Assembly: GCF_900199405.1 (NCBI RefSeq)
Contig: NZ_LT963430.1
Location: 1,705,605-1,769,604 of the forward strand
Direction of reading: 5' to 3'
Source of the DNA: Beduinella massiliensis
Lineage (GTDB): Bacteria > Bacillota > Clostridia > Christensenellales > Aristaeellaceae
DNA length: 64,000 nt
Part shown: piece after piece, positions 54,674-62,786 of the stretch
Layout of the letters: each line of letters starts with the position of its first letter
Numbering within the stretch: position 1 is the first letter of the stretch
Notes under the pieces: model-generated
Database searches by the model: none
The model's input: the letters and a program-made list of their open reading frames with translations, nothing else
What the model was told of the DNA's origin: nothing
Program-made: the position numbers and the translations under genes

Positions 54674-55575
54674 AAATAGCCAAGGTCAGGGACGTGAGCA
54701 TCGAGATGCACCCCGCGCTTCCGATTTTCATGGCGGCGATGTGCATGATGGGCCTTCAGCGCGTGCTGGCGGTGAGCATCACCGTGCTGACGCTGCACGA
54801 GCTGGCGCACGCGCTTACGGCGCGCCTGCTGGGCTTTCAGGTCGTCTCGCTGGAGCTGATGCCCTTCGGCGCCTGCGCGAGGCTCGAAGGCATGCGGGAG
54901 GAGACCGGATGGCGCAGCGCGGTCATCGCGCTTTCGGGTCCGGCGATGAACGCGCTGCTCGTCGTGTTGGCGATGGCCTGCGTGGGATCGGGGTGGGCTG
55001 TGCGCCAGGACGCGCAGCTCTTCGTGCGCATCAACCTGGTGCTCATGTTCTTTAACCTCTTACCGGTGCTCCCGCTCGACGGCGGGCGTGCGCTGTACGC
55101 CCTGTGCGCCGCGCGCCTGGGACGTGAGCGCTGTCTGCGCGTCTTTTCGCGCGCGGGGGAGGCGGTCGGGCTTGCGATTATCGCCCTGGGTGTCTACGGC
55201 GCGGTGTACAGGGTTCTGAACCTGACCCTCTTTCTCACGGGAAGCTATCTCGTCTACGCGGCGGCGAAGGAGCGGCAGACGCCCGGCATGGGCGGCGTGC
55301 GCACGGTGCTCTGCCACGTGCGCCAGCTCACGCGGCGCGGCGTGCTGCCCGTCCGCTCGATGCTCGTGCGTGCGGACCTGCCGCTGACGGCGCTGGCTGG
55401 AGGCCTCTCGGCGCGCGCTTATGGGGATTTTCAGGTCGTGGACGATGAGATGCGCCCTCTGGGCACGCTGCGGGAAGACGCGCTGCTTTCGGCGCTCATG
55501 GAGGACCCGACGCAGTCCGTGCGGGACGCGCTGGAGGGGTTACGGAAAAGACAAGAAAAAGTGAAAAAAGATTGA
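54670..55575 (+). CDS. spoIVFB: SpoIVFB-like site-2 metalloprotease (M50)
   Basis: 301 residues with four to six hydrophobic spans. The zinc site is HELAHA (His43, Glu44, His47) and the third ligand lies in NLLPVLPLDGGRAL. A C-terminal CBS-like part (about 215-290, VRSMLVRADLPLTAL) follows, which in Bacillus SpoIVFB senses nucleotide. It releases sigma-K from its precursor in the mother cell. With SpoIVFA it is good evidence that this organism forms, or descends from organisms that form, endospores. Confidence 0.88.
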   Translation: MKIAKVRDVSIEMHPALPIFMAAMCMMGLQRVLAVSITVLTLHELAHALTARLLGFQVVSLELMPFGACARLEGMREETGWRSAVIALSGPAMNALLVVLAMACVGSGWAVRQDAQLFVRINLVLMFFNLLPVLPLDGGRALYALCAARLGRERCLRVFSRAGEAVGLAIIALGVYGAVYRVLNLTLFLTGSYLVYAAAKERQTPGMGGVRTVLCHVRQLTRRGVLPVRSMLVRADLPLTALAGGLSARAYGDFQVVDDEMRPLGTLREDALLSALMEDPTQSVRDALEGLRKRQEKVKKD

Positions 55576-55584
55576 AAAAACCTG

Positions 55585-55613
55585 TTGACATGGGGCGCGG
55601 AATGCGCTATAAT
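55585..55613 (+). promoter_or_regulatory. Consensus promoter of the tRNA pair
   Basis: TTGACA (55585-55590), exactly 17 bases, TATAAT (55608-55613). It overlaps nothing coding and leads straight into the two tRNA genes. Confidence 0.93.
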
Positions 55614-55664
55614 ATCATTCGTCGAACGGAGCACTTCAAAAACGCTCCCGGATGAACTGAATAT

Positions 55665-55738
55665 TGGGGAATTGTGTAACGGCAGCACCTACGACTCTGA
55701 CTCGTATTGTCTAGGTTCGAATCCTAGTTCCCCAGCCA
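55665..55738 (+). tRNA. tRNA-Gln (anticodon CTG)
   Basis: 74 bases including an encoded CCA. Acceptor TGGGGAA pairs with TTCCCCA. The anticodon stem TACGA/TCGTA encloses loop CTCTGAC, giving anticodon CTG. The T arm is CTAGG-TTCGAAT-CCTAG. Confidence 0.93.
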
Positions 55739-55742
55739 TTAT

Positions 55743-55817
55743 GGCTCCATGGTCAAGCGGTTAAGACGTCGCCCTCTCAAGGCGAAATCAGGGGTTCGAT
55801 TCCCCTTGGAGCTACCA
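55743..55817 (+). tRNA. tRNA-Glu (anticodon CTC)
   Basis: 75 bases including an encoded CCA. Acceptor GGCTCCA pairs with TGGAGCT (one G-U at the end). The anticodon loop CTCTCAA gives anticodon CTC; the T arm is GGGG-TTCGATT-CCCC. It starts 4 bases after tRNA-Gln and shares its promoter. Confidence 0.93.
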
Positions 55818-55823
55818 AAGCGG

Positions 55824-55850
55824 AAAGCGTCGAAAGTCGGCGCTTTTTTT
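55824..55850 (+). terminator. Intrinsic terminator of the tRNA operon
   Basis: A 9-bp stem (55824-55832 with 55838-55846, one G-T pair) and a run of seven T. Confidence 0.88.
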
Positions 55851-55913
55851 GATTTTTGAAAAAGCATGACGCTTTGAAAGCAATATGGGTACGGAACGGC
55901 CGCGCTCTGCGGT

Positions 55914-55946
55914 GAAAGAAAAACGGCCGATGCGTTTGCCGGCCGT
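55914..55946 (-). terminator. Intrinsic terminator of the hybrid kinase/SBP operon
   Basis: Read leftwards, ACGGCCG (55946-55940) and CGGCCGT (55929-55923) form a 7-bp stem followed by a T-rich stretch. Confidence 0.65.
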
Positions 55947-55951
55947 CTAGC

Positions 55952-56000
55952 CATCGACCAAGTCGATGACCGCGTGCAAAATGAAGGATCATTTTGCACG
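55952..56000. other. Two further hairpins between tRNA and SBP operons
   Basis: CATCGAC/GTCGATG (55952-55958 with 55962-55968) and an 11-bp perfect stem (55973-55983 with 55990-56000). With the terminator they make three consecutive hairpins in the 3' region of the leftward operon. No gene is seen in 55851-56109. Confidence 0.5.
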
Positions 56001-56109
56001 GATGATATGGAAAATTTTTTCTCCCGAGGCGGAATGTTAGATCACATCCCGGCATGTCCTCCGCCGGTGGATTCGTTTGAGGCCTGCGTGAGGCGCCTTC
56101 GCCTCCCGT

Positions 56110-57435
56110 TCAGTGCGGGCGGCCCTGTTCCAGCGCGGCGTTGCAGGTCTCGTCGATGGAGGCCGCAACCTGGGCGGGGGTTTTCGTTCCCCGCAGCAGA
56201 TCCTGAATGTTGAGGTAAAACGCATCCCGCACGCCCTGCCAGTTCAGGTTGTCGAGACGAACGATGGTGGTAAGATTTTCGCTGTTTTCCCTGTAGGCAT
56301 TCAGCATCCAGATCTTATCGCCGTATTCTTCCATGACCGAATAATTGACCGGAAGGGTGCCCAGCGTGTATTTCATCAATTCCTCATCCGAATAAATGTA
56401 CCGGATGAACTCCTTTGCCACCTGTATTTTTTCCGCGTCGCCGTTGTCAAACACACAAAAGCCGTTGGTGGTGGCGACGGCGTAGCCGCGGCCATCCATG
56501 CTGGGGAAGTTGACCGGGAACACGTCCAGCCCCTGATCACGGTAATCCCATAGATTGGTGAGATTGGACATGCAGATGGCCAGCTGACCGTTGCCGAACA
56601 GGTCGATCACGTCGGCAAATTCGATGTTTTCTGCAGCCTTCGGCACATAGCCCTGATCGTCCAGAGACTTCAGCCACGCGAGCGCCGCGATGCCCTCCGG
56701 CGTATTCACGGCAAAATTCCCTTCCTCGTCGTACAGGCTGCCGCCCATCGCCTGCAGCAGCGTCATGATGTGGCTGTCTCCCTGGCTGGTCAGTGCATAC
56801 ATCATGAACACATAGGTGCTCTCGTCGGCGATGGACGCCTTCAGCCCCGCGAACACCGTGTTGAAATCCTCCGTGGACCAGTGAGCGATGGTGTCCGGCT
56901 CGGGAATGAAGGCATCCAGCCCCGCCTGCTCCATCATGGCCCGGTTCACAGCCAGCGTGTTTTGCAGCTGGTGATAGGGGAGGACGTAGACGTGCCCTTC
57001 GTAGGTGTTCTGATTCCAGAATGTGCTGCTGATATCCGAGCGCAGCGCTTCGTCGATGATGTCGTCCAGCGGGACGAGCCACCCCTTGTCCGCCCAGGCG
57101 GAGGTATTCCAGGAACCGGCGAAGAAGATGTCCGTTGCATCCTGCGTGCCGATCTTGTCCAGCAGCTGTGCCTTTTCGTCCATATAATTGTAGCGGCTGA
57201 TCTCAAACCGCACGTCGCAGGCCGTATACTGAGCGCTGAACCGTTCCGCGGCCAGCGCCAGCATATCGCTGACTTCCGATTCGCCCACGCCCGGTATGTC
57301 GCCCAGCCCGATCGGAGGCGTGGATATTTTGAGGGTAATCGCGCGTGACTTCCCGTTGTTCGAGGAGGTAGACTGGCATCCCGACAGGGAAAGAACGACG
57401 GCAAACGCCAAACATACACAGAATATCCGCTTCAC
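56110..57435 (-). CDS. Solute-binding lipoprotein linked to a hybrid kinase
   Basis: 441 residues from GTG 57435, with a purine-rich site (GAGGAAAAGAT) inside the end of the kinase gene. Signal peptide with lipobox LSGC (lipid-anchored Cys20), then an SBP_bac_1 sugar-receptor fold (GLDAFIPEPDTIAHWSTEDFN, NGQLAICMSNLTNLWDY). It lies 1 base behind the hybrid kinase gene, with no permease genes on either side. It may therefore present a ligand to the kinase rather than to a transporter, or serve a distant importer. Confidence 0.88.
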   Translation of the reverse strand: MKRIFCVCLAFAVVLSLSGCQSTSSNNGKSRAITLKISTPPIGLGDIPGVGESEVSDMLALAAERFSAQYTACDVRFEISRYNYMDEKAQLLDKIGTQDATDIFFAGSWNTSAWADKGWLVPLDDIIDEALRSDISSTFWNQNTYEGHVYVLPYHQLQNTLAVNRAMMEQAGLDAFIPEPDTIAHWSTEDFNTVFAGLKASIADESTYVFMMYALTSQGDSHIMTLLQAMGGSLYDEEGNFAVNTPEGIAALAWLKSLDDQGYVPKAAENIEFADVIDLFGNGQLAICMSNLTNLWDYRDQGLDVFPVNFPSMDGRGYAVATTNGFCVFDNGDAEKIQVAKEFIRYIYSDEELMKYTLGTLPVNYSVMEEYGDKIWMLNAYRENSENLTTIVRLDNLNWQGVRDAFYLNIQDLLRGTKTPAQVAASIDETCNAALEQGRPH

Positions 57436-57436
57436 T

Positions 57437-59554
57437 TTATCTTTTCCTCATTTCCAAACGTCCGATTTTATCCAACAGCTTGGCGATATCCAACGGCTTT
57501 GTGAGCGTGTCGTTCATGCCTGCGTTCAGCGCTTTGTCCAGATCCTCCTGGAACGCGCTGGCGGTCACGGCAAAGATGACGATGCTCCTGGCATCCGGAT
57601 GGCCGCTCCGCCGAATGCGTCGCGCCGCTTCGTATCCGTCCATCACCGGCATCTGCACGTCCATCAGGATCAGGTCGAAGGCCTTTGCCGGACTGGCCTC
57701 AAAGATATCTACGGCCTCCTTGCCGTTGACGGCCTCTGTCAAAAGGCAGCCCTGCTCTGTTAAGACCGTTGTGACGATCATCCTGTTCAGCTCGTTGTCC
57801 TCCACGACGAGAATGCGCATGCCTTTTATGTCGGCCGCGGACTTCCGGGAGGCCTGCTCCCGCGCCGCGCCGGACTTCTTTGAAATCGGAAGGGGGATCG
57901 TGATGGTGAAGACGGTGCCCTGTTCCGGCCTGCTGTCCACAGAGATCGTACCACCCATCTTCTCCACCAGATTCTTGCTGATCGTCGTGCCGAGGCCCGT
58001 GCCGTTTTTAGAGATCGTCCGGTTCTCCTGCTCAAAGGGCTGCCAAATCCGCGTCAGAAATTCCTGGCTCATGCCGCAGCCGGTATCCCGGATGACGAAG
58101 GTGGTGTTGGCGATTCCGTTGTCCAACGTCTGGGTAGCGGTCAGCACGACGGAGCCCTCTGCCGGCGTAAACTTGATGGCGTTGCCCAGGAGGTTCATCA
58201 GGATTTGCTTGAGTCGGATCGCGTCCCCGATGACCCAGTTTTGTTTCAGGCCCCGACCTTCTATTGTAAAGGCAACTCCCTTGTCGTGGGCCTGCGTCTC
58301 CAGCAGCTTGTTTACCTCGGACAGCAGCTCGTCCAGGTTCAAATCCCGGCAAATCAGCTCCAGCTGACCGCTTTCGATCTTTGACATGTCCAGAACGTCG
58401 TTGATGATGTCCTTTAAAAACGTGGTCGTCACGAGCGTTTTTTGCAGGTACTCTTTTAATTTGTCCTTGTCGTCCAGGCTCTCCTGCATGAGGTAGCACA
58501 GCCCCGATATGCCATTGAGCGGCGTGCGGATCTCGTGGCTCATATTCGCCAGGAACTTCGTCTTGGTCTGTTCCACGATGCGGAGGGTTTTCACCTCGTT
58601 CATCTGCCGGTAGATAAAGACCACGGTCAAAAGACATACGATGCCGATCAGCACGAAGAACACCAGCGACTGTAGCAGGAGCCTGTGCACCTGATCCGTG
58701 GTGATCTTGTCGGAAAGCTGAACGACCAGGCTCCAGCCGGAGCGGTATATGTCGCTTAGCGGCTCGATCAGCGTGTAAAATCCCTTGTCGTTCACGGAGA
58801 ACCGAAAGAGCTGCCGCTCTCCCCGCTGGATGGCGTCGTGAACCACGGCCTGGGTGTAGCCCTTCTGCAGGGTGACGTTCGCCAGAAAGCTCAGGTAGTT
58901 GTTCGTGGCGTCGTCCTCGTAGACCGTACTGGACGTCACGATTTCGCCGTTGGACTGGATGATGACGGTCATGCCCATCTGGTTAAAGCTTTCCAGGCGC
59001 ATCTGCGCTTCGATAGAGGAGACGGGCACCAGGCCGACGATGCCGACCACGTGCGTCTCGCCGCACCGGACAGGCTCGGACAGCTTTGCCCCGCAGACCA
59101 TGTATTCCCCCCAGTGCTCGCGGGTGCTCTCACGGTAGATGGAGGCGAAATAGCCGTCGGCGATCAGGTAATCTTCCTTCCAGGCCATGTCGTTTAAATC
59201 CGTTTTCAGGCCGGTATGCGCGTATACGCTCCCTTCGTCCGTCACCAGGTACAGCCGCTGAAACGTCCCGGAGACCACGTTGAGCTTCAAGTCAGTGAAG
59301 ACCTCCGCGAGCGAATACTCTCTTGCGGCGTTGATGCGGTTTGTGATCGTCATAAGCGCCGACCATTTGCTGTCCATCTGGTTGAGCATGTTCTGCCGGT
59401 CGTGCTCCGCGATCTGCTCCATGAAGGATACGGTTGTGGCGTGGATGACCTCGCGAACGCTTCTTTGATAAAGCCAGTAACCGGCGGACAGCAGGCTGAC
59501 GACGACCGCGGACAACACGAACAAGGGGAAAATTCTCCGCTTTGCTCCGCTCAT
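57437..59554 (-). CDS. Hybrid sensor histidine kinase with receiver domain
   Basis: 705 residues from ATG 59554 (AAGGAG 9 bases upstream). Membrane spans at about 8-28 and 295-315 flank an extracellular Cache-like sensor of about 260 residues. The HisKA box is FLANMSHEIRTPLNG (His340); the ATPase has LMNLLGNAIKFTP, DTGCGM and GTGLGTTISKNL; the C-terminal receiver has VVEDNELN and the phospho-acceptor Asp632 in LILMDVQMP, with Lys in TKPLD. No output or HPt domain is present, so a phosphotransfer partner must be elsewhere. It is transcribed from the promoter carrying one of the twin operators. Confidence 0.93.
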   Translation of the reverse strand: MSGAKRRIFPLFVLSAVVVSLLSAGYWLYQRSVREVIHATTVSFMEQIAEHDRQNMLNQMDSKWSALMTITNRINAAREYSLAEVFTDLKLNVVSGTFQRLYLVTDEGSVYAHTGLKTDLNDMAWKEDYLIADGYFASIYRESTREHWGEYMVCGAKLSEPVRCGETHVVGIVGLVPVSSIEAQMRLESFNQMGMTVIIQSNGEIVTSSTVYEDDATNNYLSFLANVTLQKGYTQAVVHDAIQRGERQLFRFSVNDKGFYTLIEPLSDIYRSGWSLVVQLSDKITTDQVHRLLLQSLVFFVLIGIVCLLTVVFIYRQMNEVKTLRIVEQTKTKFLANMSHEIRTPLNGISGLCYLMQESLDDKDKLKEYLQKTLVTTTFLKDIINDVLDMSKIESGQLELICRDLNLDELLSEVNKLLETQAHDKGVAFTIEGRGLKQNWVIGDAIRLKQILMNLLGNAIKFTPAEGSVVLTATQTLDNGIANTTFVIRDTGCGMSQEFLTRIWQPFEQENRTISKNGTGLGTTISKNLVEKMGGTISVDSRPEQGTVFTITIPLPISKKSGAAREQASRKSAADIKGMRILVVEDNELNRMIVTTVLTEQGCLLTEAVNGKEAVDIFEASPAKAFDLILMDVQMPVMDGYEAARRIRRSGHPDARSIVIFAVTASAFQEDLDKALNAGMNDTLTKPLDIAKLLDKIGRLEMRKR

Positions 59555-59661
59555 AGCAATACGCTCCTTTTCTCCTTGGTTCTTGGTGGACGGTTTTAGC
59601 GTCACATTTGACTCGGATACGCCCCGTCAACCGCGTTTATCTTGGAACCATATCCAGATAG

Positions 59662-59690
59662 AGTATATTGCAATCGCTCATTTTTTGCAA
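59662..59690 (-). promoter_or_regulatory. Promoter of the hybrid kinase operon
   Basis: On the minus strand, TTGCAA (59690-59685), exactly 17 bases, TATACT (59667-59662). The -35 box is part of the palindrome at 59683-59696. Confidence 0.75.
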
Positions 59691-59696
59691 CTGCAA
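59683..59696. promoter_or_regulatory. Twin operator, kinase side
   Basis: Contains the palindrome TTGCAACTGCAA; with flanking T residues it is an exact 14-base inverted copy of 59811-59824. It covers the -35 of the leftward promoter. Confidence 0.7.
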
Positions 59697-59810
59697 ATTG
59701 TGATAAGACGGGGGGAGCGGGGGAATGCACCGCCTCCAAAATGGGGGGCGCGGGTTCGTCCTTCGGCGGACGATTTAACAGGAAAAAGGGTTACGGCGTG
59801 CCCCGGCTCG

Positions 59811-59824
59811 TTGCAGTTGCAAAA
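59811..59824. promoter_or_regulatory. Twin operator, regulator side
   Basis: Contains TTGCAGTTGCAA, the reverse complement of the kinase-side site, and covers the -35 of the rightward promoter. Between the two sites (59697-59810) I see only G-rich sequence without a gene; the whole 59555-59948 gap is regulatory. Confidence 0.7.
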
Positions 59825-59845
59825 TAGGGGGCTCTGCCATATAAT
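59817..59845 (+). promoter_or_regulatory. Promoter of the dual-domain GntR gene
   Basis: TTGCAA (59817-59822), exactly 17 bases, TATAAT (59840-59845). Confidence 0.8.
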
Positions 59846-59948
59846 GATGAAAATAAGGGTCCCTGTATGTATAAAAAGGCCGTCCTTCATGAACGCGAGG
59901 ACATAAAAGACGGGCGAAACAATAGAGGTTACATGGCGAAAGGCGAAG

Positions 59949-61421
59949 ATGATTTTGAGCTACGATGCTATGATGTACGAGCGGGTGTATCAGATTCTCA
60001 GGAACAGGATTGAATGCGGGCTGCTGCCGACAGGGTCAAGCCTTCCCTCCCGCAGCAATTTGTGCGAGGAATTTGGCATTTCGGAAAAGACAATTCGACG
60101 TGCGTTGCAGATGCTGAAAGAAAAAGGCCTGATTGACACGCAGCAGCGAAAGCGTCCTGTTGTCACGTACGACTGTAGTGCCGTCCATCAGACGACCCGG
60201 CTTGCGCTGGAAAAAATAGACGCCGAGGTGACGGACGACGTATTGAAGACGGGCCTGCTGCTGTGTTACCCCGTGATAAAAAATGGGATTTCTCTCTGCC
60301 GAAAAGGAGATCTGGAAGTACCACGTAGGATTTTTGAAAACATGGCCGCGGCGGACGCAGATGAGTTTTGGAGATTGTCGAAGCGTTTTTGGAGATTTTT
60401 TGTGGCCCGAAATGAGAATGATCTCATCCTTCGGGTGGTAGACAGCCTGGGGCTCGCAGAACTGAAGCCGCTGCGGGAACATGAGGCGAATCGGATCAGG
60501 TACCGGGAGCAGCTTCAGGGGTTTTTGCGGATCGTTGAACGCGGCGATGCCCCGGAGAGCGCTCCCTTTGACAATATGTCCGGGCTCTATGGCTTTACAG
60601 AGGGGGATACTCCCGCGTTTCATGTTCCGGCCGACTCGGTGGTGGTGCTCGGAAGGACGCAGCTGGAAAAGCTCTTGTCGGCGGCGGAGGTGCGATACGC
60701 GGCGGTGTATATGGACCTTTTGGGCCTCATAGCGGTGGGGCGGTACAAGCGAGGGGATAAGCTGCCCACGCATAAGGAATTGCAGGAAATATACGGCGTT
60801 TGCGTGGATACGACCCTCAAAGCAATACAAATGATGCAGGAATGGGGCGTTGTAAAGGCGGTACGCGGCAATGGCATCTTTGTGGAGATGAGCCAGGAGG
60901 AATTGAATAAAATCCAGATTCCCGCTCATTTAGTCGCCAATCAGGTTCGGCGCTATCTGGACAGTTTGGAGTTGCTGGCCCTAACGATCGAGGGAACAGC
61001 CAGCTGCGCCGCGCCGCATATTGCGCAGAGCGAGATACAGACGGTAAAGCATAAGATCGACCGCCTGTGGAATGAAGAGTACCTATACGGCCGTACCCCC
61101 GCCGTGCTTCTGGATTTTATTGTCGAGCATACGGGAATCGATACGCTGAATGGCGTTTACGCACTCCTGCAAAGGAACCTGCGGATCGGCCGCAGTATTC
61201 CGGCCCTGCTCCACACGACGAAGACGGCTGCAAACTGCGAAATTCATCAGGAGTGCGTAATCGCGATCGATCAGCTCACCGCCGAAAATCACGCGGCCTT
61301 TGCGGAAAAGACTGCCGGGGTATTTCGCCATATCCATTGCTTGGTGATCGAAGCGTGCAAGCGGTTGGGCTATTACGAGGCTGCCATGGAGGCTTATGAC
61401 GGCGGTGCTTTGTGGAAATGA
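59949..61421 (+). CDS. GntR-type regulator with two winged-helix domains
   Basis: 490 residues. The first GntR winged helix is at about 10-73 (YERVYQILRNRIECGLLPTG, LCEEFGISEKTIRRALQMLKEKGLI). A second is at about 249-313 (GRYKRGDKLPTHKELQEIYG, VDTTLKAIQMMQEWGVVKAVRGNGIFV). Helical regions of about 170 residues follow each, possibly FCD-like effector domains. Ordinary GntR proteins have one DNA-binding domain. Its gene stands divergent to the hybrid kinase with a matching operator at each promoter, so it is probably the repressor of both. The ligand is unknown. Confidence 0.85.
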   Translation: MILSYDAMMYERVYQILRNRIECGLLPTGSSLPSRSNLCEEFGISEKTIRRALQMLKEKGLIDTQQRKRPVVTYDCSAVHQTTRLALEKIDAEVTDDVLKTGLLLCYPVIKNGISLCRKGDLEVPRRIFENMAAADADEFWRLSKRFWRFFVARNENDLILRVVDSLGLAELKPLREHEANRIRYREQLQGFLRIVERGDAPESAPFDNMSGLYGFTEGDTPAFHVPADSVVVLGRTQLEKLLSAAEVRYAAVYMDLLGLIAVGRYKRGDKLPTHKELQEIYGVCVDTTLKAIQMMQEWGVVKAVRGNGIFVEMSQEELNKIQIPAHLVANQVRRYLDSLELLALTIEGTASCAAPHIAQSEIQTVKHKIDRLWNEEYLYGRTPAVLLDFIVEHTGIDTLNGVYALLQRNLRIGRSIPALLHTTKTAANCEIHQECVIAIDQLTAENHAAFAEKTAGVFRHIHCLVIEACKRLGYYEAAMEAYDGGALWK

Positions 61422-61487
61422 TTTTTTCTTATTTTGCAGAGGGAAGTTTTGATCTTGTGCGCATTGGCGTTACAGGCCCGATCCTCT

Positions 61488-62786
61488 TTAAGATGTCGTC
61501 TCGAATTGCTTTGTGACCGCCTTTACGAGGGACATCGCGTCCCTGCCGTCATTGGGATAGGCAACCGTGCAATAACGCGGCGAAATGAATATTTTACGAC
61601 CGTCCACTCTTCTTTTCCAATACAGCTGCAGGATGAAGTCTTCGATCATCCGATCCGGCCGTGAACCGTCGTCCGCAAAGATCGCCAGCAGGAAGCAGTC
61701 GTCGTTGAGCCTGGTTACGAAGGTATCCTTGGGAAGACAGTCCAGCACGCTTTGGCGGAACCGCATCAAATGCGCGACAAGCTCGTCGCGTCCCATGTTT
61801 TTTGTAAACCTGCGGAAATTACCCAGTTGCAGCTCCAGGAAGCACAGCCTGGAATCCGGCTTTTTCGAGAGGCGCTTATTCACGAAGTAGATAAAGCCCT
61901 CCATTGTGGCCAGCCCGCTGTCTGCGTTCGTATACTTTGCGACTTTCAGTCTCCGCTGAAGACCCACCACGCGGCACAGCAGCATACCCGCCGCGAGCAG
62001 GACGAGGCCAAGCCCGAGAAAGATGGCGTCGATGCGCGCATGCTCGGACTGCGTGATCCAGCCGCCTTTCGGCATGACGCTGATATTCCAGGTGGCGGGC
62101 AAGCTGAATTCAAGCTTTACGGCATCCGAATAGTCAATAGCGGGGTTCGTGGTCAAGACGACGTTCTTGGTCTGCCCCAGAAAATCCAGACGCCAGAGCT
62201 CATAGTCGTAGTTTCCGTCTTCCAGCTCCGTCAGTCCCAGCGTAGAGAGCACGTAGGCGCTGTCCATCGCGACGACGATCTCGCCGATATAGTCCGCGCC
62301 CAGATAGAGGGGCTGCAGAAAAAGGAACACGTCCGTTTCCTCGCCGAACAGGCTGGCCGGCCCCTCCACGACGGGTATTTTTGCAAATTTCGCCAGGGTG
62401 ATGCTGTAGGCGAAGTCCGCCATATCCTTTCCGGTCAGGGCGCCGAAGCGATCCGCCGGATAGACATAATCCAGCGTATCCTCCTTGAAATAGGCGACAT
62501 AGGCCACGTGCTCATTTTCTTCCGTGAGCCGCCGTGCGCTTTTTTGAAAGAGCTCCAGGTGGTCGCTGTCGTCCAGATCGATGGCGTAGGAGAGCTTCAG
62601 CGCGGCATTCAAATTTTTGAAGGTCTCGTCAAGTCCCTTGTGAAAACCGCCCACCACCGTCTGGGCTGCCGCCACGCGCTCCTCGCGGAGCGCGTTTTTT
62701 ACGGCGCCGTCCAGCACCAGCATCGCTTCCGCTAGCAGCAAAACGAGGACGGCCAATATCAGGGCCCGCCTTTTTCTAAATTTCAT
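61488..62786 (-). CDS. Membrane Cache-type sensor with degenerate GGDEF domain
   Basis: 432 residues from ATG 62786. Membrane spans at about 8-28 and 250-275 enclose an extracellular Cache-like sensor. The cytoplasmic part (about 290-432) has the length and layout of a GGDEF domain, including FLELQLGNFRRFTKNMGRDEL and a VTRLNDDCFLLAIF segment where GGDEF should be. The catalytic motif is lost, so it should not make c-di-GMP; it may bind nucleotide or act as a partner of the upstream cyclase, whose gene it overlaps by 11 bases. Confidence 0.8.
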   Translation of the reverse strand: MKFRKRRALILAVLVLLLAEAMLVLDGAVKNALREERVAAAQTVVGGFHKGLDETFKNLNAALKLSYAIDLDDSDHLELFQKSARRLTEENEHVAYVAYFKEDTLDYVYPADRFGALTGKDMADFAYSITLAKFAKIPVVEGPASLFGEETDVFLFLQPLYLGADYIGEIVVAMDSAYVLSTLGLTELEDGNYDYELWRLDFLGQTKNVVLTTNPAIDYSDAVKLEFSLPATWNISVMPKGGWITQSEHARIDAIFLGLGLVLLAAGMLLCRVVGLQRRLKVAKYTNADSGLATMEGFIYFVNKRLSKKPDSRLCFLELQLGNFRRFTKNMGRDELVAHLMRFRQSVLDCLPKDTFVTRLNDDCFLLAIFADDGSRPDRMIEDFILQLYWKRRVDGRKIFISPRYCTVAYPNDGRDAMSLVKAVTKQFETTS

